NCBI GenBank assembly: GCA_949357655.1 | Contig: CASHTG010000016.1 | Location: 1,178,001-1,242,000 of the forward strand | Origin: Parascedosporium putredinis | Lineage: Eukaryota; Ascomycota; Sordariomycetes; Microascales; Microascaceae | Length of the DNA: 64,000 bases | Direction of reading: 5' to 3' | Shown: positions 47,289 through 59,500 of the stretch, one piece after another | How the letters are laid out: each line of letters opens with the position of its first letter | Position numbering within the stretch: the stretch's first letter is position 1 | The notes under the pieces: model-generated | The model's input: only the letters and a program-made list of their open reading frames with translations | What the model was told of the DNA's origin: nothing | Databases searched by the model: none | Position numbers and translations under genes: made by a program

Positions 47289-48835
47289 GCACCAAACCAA
47301 GGTTCCCTTACCCTTAATGATTCTAAAAGGAAAAGCGAGGGCAAGGGAGAAGGATTGCCAGCCAGTCGGCTCACCAAACCGGCACCAAGGACGAGGACGG
47401 AGAAGCACCAAAACTTGGAAACACTTATCCAAAGTTCGGCGATGCAAACTGTACGATACGAAACGGGAATCTCTTCAAGGAGGAACCAAAAATGCGACAC
47501 GAGAACAAGATCTCCCACAACCCAGACGTCAATGCCTGACCGGTTGATTGACGGAAATGTTTGGGTCGAGAACCGGCCTTCTTCTTTGAGCCGCACATCT
47601 CACCCGGTGAAAGCGACCCTGTATACTATCGCTTCGCTTTGAATGGATAATACTATATAGTGTGTGTATTAATAGAGCGCCGAGGAAGAATCCGAACAAA
47701 ATGCTACGCGACTGTTTTCCAAGGCATTTTCATCACTGTCGATGACGACAATACCTGCTCTCAGCATCCCGCGTGCACCCTTGAAAAAGCGACCCTGCCG
47801 ATCTGAAGGGTGCATACCCGCACGCACACTCCCTTCATTTCGAACAGGCGTTCCTTTTTTTCTTTTTTGGCGCATCTCTTTTCTTACGACTTGTATAGGC
47901 AGAGGAACAATCACTACGCAGGTACCTACGTGAGGGACACAGATCCCCATCAATGGGTCCATGGAATAAGCGCCGGAGCCCTAGCCATGAGCCCCTCCGT
48001 CCAATGCTGACCCCGCTTCCGAAGGCAGCACGAGGCGTAGGGAAGGGTGGCACGGGAAGAGGTTGGACCTGCAAGCAAGGAATAAGAAAACAGGAGATGC
48101 TAGGAGCTCAGAATCCAACCGGGCTCTTTCTCTTGCTTTTTCTTTTTCTTTTTCTTTCACTTTTTTCTTTTTCTTTTGCCCCTCTTTCCTATCTCCCTCT
48201 CACCCCTTCTGTGTCTTGATTCGCCTTCCACCGTTGCATCCACCTCCTCTTCCCTTTGGGGAGGGTATATGTAAGGCAAAGGGAAGGCCGGCAGCAAGGA
48301 ACGAGGCAGGAGGGAGGATCAGCTGGACCTGGGAGGCATCCCGATTAGTCGCCTACCCTCCACCACCCACCACCATCAACCTCCTTTCCCCACACCCGCT
48401 GCCCACGTCCTATGAAATTTCAAGGACACTACCCTCCCTCCTCTCTCATACCAACTTTTCTGCATGATTCGTCTTATCCCGGCTCCCCTATTATCGATAT
48501 ATTAAATATACCTTTAGTGTTGAGAGGGGAGGGAGGGTTCCTCTCGAGAATCCTCCCCTGTTCGGTCTGTACTATTCTTTATTATTGACTCTTCGATAGG
48601 CAGGCTATAGGCTCTCGTTTCTTCCTATGGGTTTGGCACCCCACACCCACCTTCGAGCTTGAAGAGAAAAGGGTGGGCAGCATGGCTAGGTTGGCGAGGA
48701 AAGGAGGGTACCAGCCGGACGAGGAAAAGAGATGAGGTCACAAAGCCGGTACCTCCAATAATCGAGAAACATGCATCAAGAGTTGACGTCCGAAGAGGGT
48801 CGGTGATGGTGTGTGATAGTCTTGTGAGTAAGTGA

Positions 48836-48863
48836 GTGTGTGTGCGTGCGTGCGCGCGCGCGC
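48836..48863. repeat. Alternating TG/CG tract
   Basis: A purine-pyrimidine alternating run of GTGTGTGCGTGCG type ending in GCGCGCGCGC; such sequence can adopt Z-DNA. Intergenic. Confidence 0.75.
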
Positions 48864-51800
48864 CTCCTGTCTTTACGCGTGCGTCTTGGTCTTGTTCCTG
48901 TTCGGGGGAGGGATCCTGCCTTGGAGACCTCTACCTAGTCCTCTACCCTGTTGGACCTCACCTCGCCACCACGGCAGTCGCGGTTGAGGCTGCGTGCACG
49001 CGTCATGTGTCAAAGAGAACAGGGCACTTCCGTTGGGCTTCTTTTTCGTTTTCGTCGTCCTTTACTAAATTGAACCCTGCTTCCAAGCGAGGAGGGTGCC
49101 CCGATATGGGGGCCAACTGGTGCCGACTTCTTGGCCACGATTCCAGGGTTTTCATGGGAGAATCGAGGATCGAGGATCGAGAACAGGAATATGGCATCTG
49201 AAAGGATGGCGAAAAAGGGCCGCATAACGCATCCATCCGGTCCAAGGCTCGGAGAGATATGAGGATGCAAAGATGCAAAAGACCAATAGATAGCACTCGC
49301 CTGAGGGGAGGCTGCAGACAATGGATATTGTTATCATGTTACATGAAACCCGTCCCCCCTCCAAGCCTTTTTTCCCTGCTTTTCCCTCCGCTTGAACCTG
49401 AGACTCTCTCTGCCCGCGGTACTCACATGCCCTAGAATTCCTGGCTTTGGAGCCGGAAACTGGATCCATGAGTTAGTGTCAGGCGGCAAGCGGGGGAAGG
49501 GTAAAACTGGTAGCTACGCGTGGGGATGGGGTCTGGAAAAGGAGGACCGGCTCCCGCCGCCCTCTCTATCGACGTGAAAGCGTGCCGAAGGAAGCAGATC
49601 AACGGGGGCCTCCCGAGGAACGACGCGCTGCGCGAGGGCGCCTCGATCACGAGTATTGCTGAGGGATCGAGATCGGGGACTAGGCTCTTTTTTTTTTTTT
49701 TCCCTCTCCTTCTTTTCTTTTCTTTCATTCCTTGGCGTGGGTGTATGTGTGCTTGCGAATGCGAAGCGAGAGTGTGAGCGTATATATGTGTGTGGTGCAT
49801 GTAGTTGGATGGGGTGGTTGTGGCTGAACACACCAGATTACATCCTACATTCACGGATCGCGGCTCGTATTCCTACCAAATCATCTGCCCAGGACTCGGG
49901 CGAATTCCTCACTTCCCATCAACCCAACCCACTTGCTCACCCGGAAAGTACCCCTCCCCTCCTTCTCGGGAGCAGCATTTCGTTTTCCGGGCTTTATAGT
50001 GCTGCCCCCCTCTGATCCTTCATCCGAGAACAAGTAACGAAGCAGATGAAAAATGGGGGCGGGAAGGGGAGGAAAAGCATGGCGAGCCGCAGGCCCTCCA
50101 GTACCGGGACAGTGGCTCCGACATATAAAAAGAAAAGAAAAGTAACCGGGAAGCAGAGAAGAAAGAAAAGGGGGATGCTCAAAGAGAAAAAATAAAGGAA
50201 AAAACTTCCTCGAGCATCTCTCCTCATCGTCATCTGCAGTCGCCCATCTCGTAGCCAAAGGAGATTCTCCCCTTTCAAGAGGACGAACCACCCGGAAACC
50301 CGGGAACTTGTGGCGTAGACTCACTCACGCCAGCCTCGAGCGACATATGTCTCTCCTCTCCTCTTCCTTCCACCCCGCCCCACGCCAAATTACTTTAAAT
50401 CGGTAATGGCGGCTTGGACCAACATTAAAACGCCATTCTTAGAGCGCCACTGAGGCTAGGAAGCTGCACGCTCGCAGGGGAGAGCGGCGGCCCCCATATC
50501 GGTGTTCAAGGTGACAAGAGAAGGCATGTCAGCCCAAGAGTGGGAGGGCTTGCTTTCTTCTCGCTTCTTTTCTTTTTCTTCCCCTTGTGCTACTCTGCTA
50601 TCTACCCTCGCGCCTCATTATCCCGGTTCACACTGCCAAAAGATACTTGTAACTTGAGGACCGTGGCGGCCTTGCATACGAATATCTGGGAGCCCTGACT
50701 CACTCACATCCACCCATGGACGCGCCTGGTGATGTAAACGCTTGGACCGAGCGGGCACTTTTCTCCCTGTATAGCTTCAACTCCATCGTAACGGCTGTTT
50801 AGGTACTAATTCCAGAGAGAGGTGGTATGGGAGCCTGGCCATAACCTGTTCGGGAGACGAAGGTGAACCATGAGCCCTCCCCAGAGTTCCGTAGCCGAGA
50901 GTTGAGGTCCTTGATACATGGAACAAGTCGTGCAAAAACATCCATTACCTTGTTGTGCGTATTCCATACCTTGTTCTTTTTGCAATTCGGGGTTACGTTT
51001 CCACCCACCATTCTTCTCTATAATGACAAGCCTTACTTTGTTTGTTTCCCCGTATCCATTCTCGCCCTTAGCAAGGCTTTATTAAAGCATGTCGGTAGTC
51101 GGGAAACGTGAAGGATGGCCAAGGTGAGACAAGGGTTCATCAAAACCACCCACGAGCTTGGAATGGACCCCACCCCTCACTCTTTTGTCTCTTCTTTTGA
51201 CTAGGACCGCCGCTACCGGTGGCCACCTCGGGGCTCCTGACCCTTTTTATCCAAGGAGGGGGATGGCTAAGGAATAAAGCGTGAAAAGGTGTGAGACAAC
51301 CCGAAGCTATCGGATGGTTGCGAAAAAGGAAGTTAAAAAAAGGATTCGGGTCGATAACATGTTTGGATTTTGACTATCCGACCCCTCCATTACAGGTGTG
51401 CTTCCGATTTCATGTGACAGCGCCTGAAACCAGGCCATCCACCTGGGCATCCTGAGCCGCCATGATCCTCCCGGTCTTGGCCGTGATCCATTCCTTGGGA
51501 AGAAGGGAGGAGAGAGGCCAAAATTCGAGCAACTGCCATGGAGAAGATAGGAGTTGTGTAAGATCTCACAAAGTCTAACCGGCGGAAAATGCACCGGCTA
51601 GGACAGGGCAAGTTGGACAGGACGAACAAAGTCACGCCCGTTGAAGCTGAAACTTCGGAAGAGGCCCAGATGATTAGATTCCGAACAACAAAGATTCAAA
51701 CATCAGCGGGCCGTCGTCTCACTAGAGGCCGACTTGGTTAAGAGAGGAGGAACGAGGCCACACGCCCTAACATCCCTCGTCTTTTGGTCGTTGGATCACG

Positions 51801-52159
51801 CGACACAGCTCCCTAACCGGAGTTCGACAATGCAAAACAAGGCGAGCTGAACTCACCTCGTTCTCGAGGAACTCGTCGTCGTCATCAGTAATCCGGAAAA
51901 GGGGTGGGCGGTTCCCTTGCCGAGTGAGTAAAAAAAAAAAAGCAGGCTAGCCTTCCTTAGCTGCTCCTGCCCCCGCCCTTCCTCCATTTCCCTTCACTCG
52001 CCTTGGGGTGAAGAAGAGCCTAAGCTGTTTTAAGGGCTAGGGTCTCCGTGTTGCGCTCTATTGCCCTCAAGAGGCACTGATCAGCCCGTGTCAGGAATCC
52101 CACCGTCATCGGAGTAAATGAGGGGCGGGGAGTCTCAAGGGAGGCGGAGGCCGAGACGT

Positions 52160-52181
52160 CGGCGGCGGCGGCGGCGGCAGC
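52160..52181. repeat. (CGG)n trinucleotide repeat
   Basis: Seven CGG-type triplets, the last interrupted by CAG, in DNA with no recognised gene. Confidence 0.75.
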
Positions 52182-54834
52182 GGAGGTGACCCGCGATAAG
52201 GGCGATCGGTAGGTGGGCTAGAAAAGTTTGTAAACGAATTCCGGATACCTGTTTACTGGCCGACGGAAGCGGCGGGGAGGGAGAGGCGCAGTGAAGTTTG
52301 TGGGAGAAACCAGTGTCAAGGTTTGGGGCCGGTTGGTACGAGCATGTCGACGAAGGAGGCGTTGTATTTTTCCCTCCTTCTTTTGCCTTCCCCCAAGCCC
52401 GAGCGAAACGGAGGCGTCCACCACTGGTCTCTCTCGTTCTACTTGTAGCTGCGTTGTGGGGCGGCAAGCGTGGAGGATCTCCAAAGTAAACCTCGGAAGC
52501 TTTCCCAAGACGCCTCCCACTCCGCTCGGCGGTGGCCGAGTTGGCGAGCTCAACCACTAGAAGCCCAGCGCTGCTCCTCGACCACCCAAACCGACTTGTC
52601 GGGTTGCGGGAGGTTGAACTAAGAAGGGTATCCCCGCGGCGGAGAAGGATTCGGGCCCCGAGCTATTGGGGGTGCGAAGCTGCTAACTACTGCCAGAGAG
52701 TCCACTGATTCATGTGCTGTTCCACAATGTACATTTTGAAGTATCCACCACTGTCCCCTGTTTGTGTGTGGATGTGTGGATGCTTGTGTTGGCTGGTCTC
52801 TTTTCCCTTCTGTCTTCTATGTAATAATATTCTCCCCTCAAAAAGTGCGATGACGTGCAGAATTGTGCAGGAAATGGTCCGTGCGCGTTCACACATCATC
52901 CCTGCCTCACGCCTCGGGAGACGCCCATGCCATCCACAGCTTTGGGCTTGCTTCTGCCACCGCTCCAGCCTCCTTGCACTGTGTGCTCTTGGCTAACAAG
53001 CCAAAGCCGGGGTCCCGTCCCTCTTCCTTGAAGGGCAGGCGTAGGCGGAGATCATCGAAGCCGTGAGACAGGTCGTTAAAGGAATTTTGCATCCATTGAG
53101 TAGAACAGCAGCAAGCCCAACCGTCGGTCCTGAATATCGGCCATGGATCCTCTGACGGTGCCAATCTAGTGAATGATCATTTAGCCATGACGCTCTCCGT
53201 CGCCTTCTTTCCACGAATTGTTCATCTCTCTCTCACGCCGCCCCATTCCTTCCAAGCAAAGGTTGAAGAACCCCACACACCTCACAGCAGCTTGAAAGCT
53301 AGCTGCTCTGGCCCAGCAACTGTCTCTGGGCGTGTAGCCCACAGAGTGAATCTCCGGGGTATATCGGCTATGGGCTACTCCCCTTCTCTCTTCTTGACAC
53401 GATCCGGATGGCGAACTAGAGCTCGAAGCGGTTATATATCACAAGTGTGACTGGGCTATGATGGAGGCGATTGGAGGCTAGAGATGTGGTGGGGAGGATC
53501 GTGCGCTCGAGACGCCGTCGATTTTCGGCTACGCTTGTCTAAAAGCACCACCAACGGGTCTCCCTCCCCCTTCCCTGGCACAGGGAACGAATAGTAAGAG
53601 TGCCCGTTGAGGTAAAAAACGAAAAAGAAAAAAACCACTCAAAAATTGTGGAATAGGAAGGAATGATGAAAGAGGTGCCATTGAGCCAGCTCAACCACGG
53701 GAGCGGAAGAGATGGGAAATGAGAAAGGACACGCCGTTCCAAGTTGTTGTTGACGGGCATTGGATTTGAAGAAATGGGAGATCTTGGTGTGCACCAGTCT
53801 GCTGCACTGCGCTGCTTGATTCTATATTCCGACGAGGTTATCTTAGACCCGTTCCCACTTAGACAAGCCCGGCTCTTTCCTGTTGTCGTGATTTCTCGTT
53901 CTTCAACTATTATAGGCATTCCTTGATCCTATTCACCCTCATGTAGGATATAACCATCCCGCGTAGCTTTCGTCCGCTTCATTTAGCGGAGAGAGAAGCT
54001 ACACTACAATCTCGTCAGAGGCTGGCTCCGTCGTGACGATCCCTCCGCGTGCCGACCCCCGCTAACCGACCGGAGGGCAGAATAAAGTGTTCCCCCAGGT
54101 TTTTTTCATGTGCATTTCTTTCGCACAGACGAACTCGGGGTGAAGGAAGGGGTGATGGGGCATCATTCCGCTCTCCTTGCATGGAAGCCCGGCCTCCTCC
54201 TGTGGCCTCAGTTCCAAAACGGTCGTTAGTGCCCAACTGAGACCTCATCCTACAAAATCCCCCACTCGCCCTCTCCCCCGAGAGGCGTTATCTTGTGAAT
54301 TGTTTTGGGCACTTCAGTGTGGGGAACTGAGTACACGAGGAATAGGATGGGGGAAGAAGAAGGAAACGTGGTCGCGATCCATCCTTGTATCGTGTACCAA
54401 TCGCATCTTTCGTTTTCTTCTCCTCCCTGCCAACACCAACTGGAACATCAACATGGGTAGCGTATTGTTGCACAGATCATCTCTCGACCCATCATCCCCC
54501 CCGGCCCCAGGCGTGCCTTGACCCTGACAGGGCCAGCCTCTCAGAACCGAGAGACTCCATTTCATTACGTTTCCATCCCCCTTCCATGGTGCGGGGTTTC
54601 TTGGCTGGGAACGGAGCTGGGGACGGAAAAGCGCCACACGCCGAAGTCAGGAACCTCAGCTCGGAATTGGTTGAAATTATGGTCGAGCCAGTCCCAAGCC
54701 AATGTTAGAACTCCAGTTCCCTCCTTTCTGAATCCATGGGCCGCGGGTTGGCGCTACCAACGGTATCCATACTTTCGTTTGCATTATTTCTTGTCGTCCA
54801 CCGGAGCTAGTGATTTGTTTTCCTTTAGAGAGAG

Positions 54835-54878
54835 CCAGAGAGAGGAGAGAGAGGAGAGAGAGGAGAGAGAGGAGAGAG
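54835..54878. repeat. GA-rich minisatellite
   Basis: Four to five tandem copies of a nine- to ten-base AGAGAGGAG-type unit. It makes an artificial Glu/Arg-rich open frame on the plus strand. Confidence 0.75.
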
Positions 54879-56509
54879 TGGGGAGTGGGATAGAGTCAAA
54901 AAGGTGTGGGCTGAGATTCTCTTTCCGTAAGTGTTACAAGTTCCATCATCAGAGAGGGTATCATTGTGATGATGATGGGCCGGCCAACGAGGTGAAAGCA
55001 ATTGATTACCGTTCAAATCGAGTTTGGAAGATGGTTGTCCTCCTCCATTTGAATTCCATGCCGCTCGATTCGCTGCTCGTGAACCGCTTGGGGACGGATT
55101 TCCCCCTCCCCTGCTTTGCATGTCTAATCCAAGTCTATACCGAGCACTGTTATCAATAAGAGATGGTGCATATCCCTTCTCGCCTGTTGTCCCGAGCACA
55201 AGCTGGATTACAAATGTAATTTTGATGCCAGCTCCATTCTTGCGAATTCTTTCTCCTCTGTGTCCTTTCATTTCTTTTTTCTTTCTTTCTTTTTCTTCCT
55301 TTTCCTCTTATTTTTCTTCTTTTATACTCTATTCTTTTCCCTTTTCCCTCTATTTTCCATCTTTCCTCGATCCTCACATCGTCTCGATGCCGTTGTTGTG
55401 GTGGGTTGAGAAAAGGGCTCCATCGACAGGAAATATAAGAGGATCGGCTGGAGCACGAGTAATGGCTTGGATTTTGCCGGTCGACGCACCATCCCACTCT
55501 TCTCCACCCTCCGTCGTCGATCCGGCTAGACGAGGGATTAGCATTTGTGTATGCTGTAGACACAGGCCTGCCTGCAGGGGACAGGGATTTGATCTTCGCA
55601 TCAATCACACGAATAGACTCCTGGATGTGCACTAATCAAGTTGGTCTGTTGCTGGATACCACGCTAATGTATCCTCCGGCTCTCCATGGTCCAGGGGTAA
55701 TGGCCTCGAGCGTGGGCATGGATGGCTTGGCTCGGCGCCCTCCATCTTGACTTCGGAACCATCCTGGTATGCATTCTGATGGTCTGGGAGACGGAGCTCC
55801 CACGTTTGTAATGGGAAACGGAGAAAACAACAGCATGTCCATGACTCCGTTTTCAGCCATGAGTGTTCTGTCTCCTTCAATTGCGACCCTGAAGGGAAAC
55901 TGGGTAGGTTTGGGGGTACATTATGGTACTACTTCGCCTGCTGTTTGGATTGTGCTATTCACGCAAAGAACCGCTTTTTCTTGCGTGCTCTATTCCCTCT
56001 CTCTCGATTCTTCTTTCCTTTTTCCCCCTGCATTTTGGTGGCGGACTCAAACCGCCGCGCGGGGAGAGGAGGGCTGTCGAGAGGGCTGTTAAATTAGCTA
56101 CAGCATCCTCGGCTGACAAGACAAGACGACGGAACCCGTCACCCAGACTTTTGCGGAGTGAATAGGAAAAAGAAAGAAAAAGATGGAAGATAGAAATGGG
56201 GGTTTGGGCACCCTTCGTCATTTCTGTCTCGCCGCCCGTCGCAAATGATTCGAGTCAGAATGAGCACGTTGGAACGAGTAAGGGCAACAGGCTCAACTTG
56301 TCGCGAAATCGTCATCTATTCTCCCATGGAAAGATAGAAAGGGGGTAGCAAAGGAATATGAGAAGTGATAGAATTCGCGCGGGCAGCCACATCGGGGAAG
56401 AACGCCCTGGATCGACGAGTAGCAAGGCACATGTCAGGCCATAATTCTTTTATGGACCTTGAAAATACGCACAACCTTGCGGCACCCGTACACTATAGTA
56501 TAGATTGCT

Positions 56510-56549
56510 AGCTCAATTGGTGGTCTCGAAACAAAGCGAGACCAGAGCT
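56510..56549. repeat. Two-tier inverted repeat (hairpin)
   Basis: An 8-bp stem, TGGTCTCG (56521-56528) with CGAGACCA (56537-56544), encloses an 8-base loop. A further 5-bp stem, AGCTC (56510-56514) with GAGCT (56545-56549), lies outside it with a one-sided six-base bulge. The GCTCAATTGG part resembles a tRNA D-arm, but no acceptor or T-arm is present. Confidence 0.55.
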
Positions 56550-59500
56550 CTTCTCACTTCTCCATCCATCCATGGATGTCTCTGCGTCTCTGCGTCTCTG
56601 CATCTCTTCCATTCTTCCCTTACTACCACCCTAAGCAGAGGGAGATAGACACGCAAGAGGGAAAGAGAGCAAAAGAGAAAAGGCCCCGCGAAGCACCGAA
56701 GCGACAGTGGTTATGCAAGGGAAGGGTATTGAGATGGTCGTCAATTGACGGATTAATACTTCTTGGTTGAATGAGGGCGTTCGGAAGGAGCAAGGAGCGA
56801 GCGAGCCTCTTTTCGCCCGAGTTCTGCGGCAATGCTCCATCCCCACTAAGCTTCCCATCTCTCCACAGGGTCTGGCCTTCCCCAGGGTGCGCAAGTTTTT
56901 CGAGAGCGGCAACTCGCGATGCCCCTACCGAGGTATCGATGGCTAAAATATGACAGGTCATCGATTCTCTCAGAGGATATGATTGTCCCTGGAATTTCGT
57001 GCTCTTATCTGACGGTTCCATTGCTTTGAACGTTGCCATTTTTCAGTGCTTCTTTCTGGGCCGACCCGTCCTAGGGGCTCCACCAGCGGGACCCACAATG
57101 GCTATATCAGATATGCCTCGACCTTGCCTTCCCTCCCGCTCTCAGGTTCCTTCCAACCTTATGAGGAGAGAAGGACCACCCTGTGGTCTTGCACCATTTC
57201 ACGGCTTGGCGTTGGCCGGATTGTGCTAGGCCTCAATCCCCAGGTTGGACCTGTCTTGTACCTAATGAATGTCTCTTCTTGTATGCAGTAAAATTCGAGA
57301 AGAGCACCAACGCCTGTGGGGAACATGGTCATTGCTTCTTTCCCCGTGCTTGCTCTCAAAGAACGAACGAGGGGGAGGGTTCTCATAGGTTTGTTTCATC
57401 CACATCATCGTGTACAAAGCCGTTGCGTGAAACTGTTCGACATCGCTCGTCTCCACAGATAAGAACCAAAGGCGGCAGGCTCCACCAATCTGATGGGAAT
57501 ACACCGGACCAGAGCGATGCCGAAGTCCACGAGATTGTGCCCGCTTTGGAAGTCAATCCTCCATCACAAGTACACTACAATCATGCTTGGATGGCGGATG
57601 GCGTGTGGCGCATTTTTCTCGGTCTGCTTCTAGGACAAAATGACGAGTCGTCTCGGCGATGGGGAAGGGAGACGTGCTGGCTTCATTGATGTGACGGAAA
57701 GAAGGGAGCTTGATCCATCCCAATCGCTCCTGCGACTGATCTCATCTCCATACCGTTGAGTAAGTTGGCCCTTCCCCTCCGCACTGGACATTACTCGCTT
57801 GGTCTCGCCGATCACCTTGTTTTATTCTCTCTCTTCGCTCAAAAGAAAAACAGACGAGACCACTTTTCCTTTTCCCCTGAGCGCGATTTCTCTCCTGTAG
57901 ATTTTTCTATCTCAGCGACCCGACATGTCATATTTCTGTAAGCGACCAGCCCTTATGCTGCGAGTCATATATGGATACGGGAAGTATCGTGGGCATGGTT
58001 AGAAGTGCAAGAGACAAACGGCCCTAGCTGGGGAACGGGAGTCTTGAGCTTCTGATTCTGACGCGTATGATCTTGAAGTGGGTAGCGACGGACCTCTTCC
58101 TCGCGCGCCAGAAGAAAAAGGAAAAGAAGGAAAAAAATCAATGCGGAATGATGCAGTTAAGGAGTGACGGTCAAAGGAGCGATTCTAATCATTATTGACG
58201 GCTCCCTTGAAAGAATCTAACCATAGGGTCTATCATTGCTATCACTGGAAAGAAGAAATCGGACAGCCAGACATGGATGAGTGCCGCCAAAACATAGAGG
58301 GGCGTAGGTGTGGTAGATGTTGTGGTGAAGACGCCAGCACAACGATGAATGCTCGACCGCATGTCCCCTTGACTCCCTCATATATCATCGACGTAGCACC
58401 ATCTCTGACATGGCGATAGCCGTGCTCATTCGATATTGAGAGGGGGTGCTCGATCTCACATCCATATCATCATGCTCATTTGGCGGAGCTAGGTGAGGGA
58501 GGCTGGGTTCTGCAGAGCGATATTGGCATCACACCGTGTTGCCGGCGGCAAGCTGGGACTTCACAGGAAGGGGAACCGATTCGCCATTGCCCACCGTTTC
58601 TCAGGCATTGACCAAACGCAGCACGGGAAGTCGGAATGCCTCCAGACGCGAAGATGTGACGAGGCCTCATGCAAGACACTCTGAAGGGAAAGCTGATCGA
58701 GCCTTGCGCACCCCGCATATTGGCTCAATAGTGGAGGTGTGTGCGCTAATACGTCCTCGACAGATTGCACGCTGCACACCAAAAACAGAGTGAACTACAC
58801 TAGGTGGCCCGAGCTCCCACGAAGCTTCTGCCCTTGGCAAGGGTTACACGCTACGCTTGCGGGCCGTGGTCGGGGAGACATTGGATCAGCTCCTTTGCTG
58901 GCACCTTGGGAAGCCACCGTGTACTACCAGTAATCTCTGATTGGGTTTGCATGACCTGGCAAACAGAGCAGAAGCTTGTCGGGGTGCGAGAGCTTTCTTG
59001 CGAGGTTCCCGCAGGCGAAACTTGGGATGCAAGGATTTTGATCGGAATGGGTATTCGAGTTGCTTTTCTTCCTCGAGAATGTGTTATTTGTCGCACATGC
59101 GATAAGCTGGGCAAAGGGTTTCGGATAAGGCACTGAGACTAGGGACATAGCCGTTGAAAAAAAAAAAAATTGACCTGCTCATTGTTGCTTGACAGTTTTC
59201 CGAGACGGAGGGCCATGGCAATAGAACAGGGCTTCAAGATGCAGAACTTGATAAACTCCACCCAGCGCTATCCGATGCGACAAACTGTCGACGCCCCCAG
59301 CTTCGGAACAACCTGTCCCGATCCCCACAGGTTGATGCAGGTACTCCACAGTAGTGTACCAGAAAGCAGAGCTCGTCCTCGAAGCTCTGCTCTGGTCAGT
59401 TCGGTTTCTCTGTTCTTTTTGGGGCACCCTCTCCTTCAATCTTACCAACCCATAGAAAAACTAAAAGAAAAGAAAAAGACGACCCCGGGCTTCCTCCCTA

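Noticed and set aside
54518..55635. Overlapping open frames of about 200 codons on both strands
   Set aside because: They run through a GA minisatellite and T/C tracts, which are stop-free by composition. No family signature or splice structure supports them.
56505..56560. A tRNA gene
   Set aside because: Only a D-arm-like string and a hairpin are present. There is no B-box (GGTTCGAATCC-like) at the right distance and no acceptor stem.
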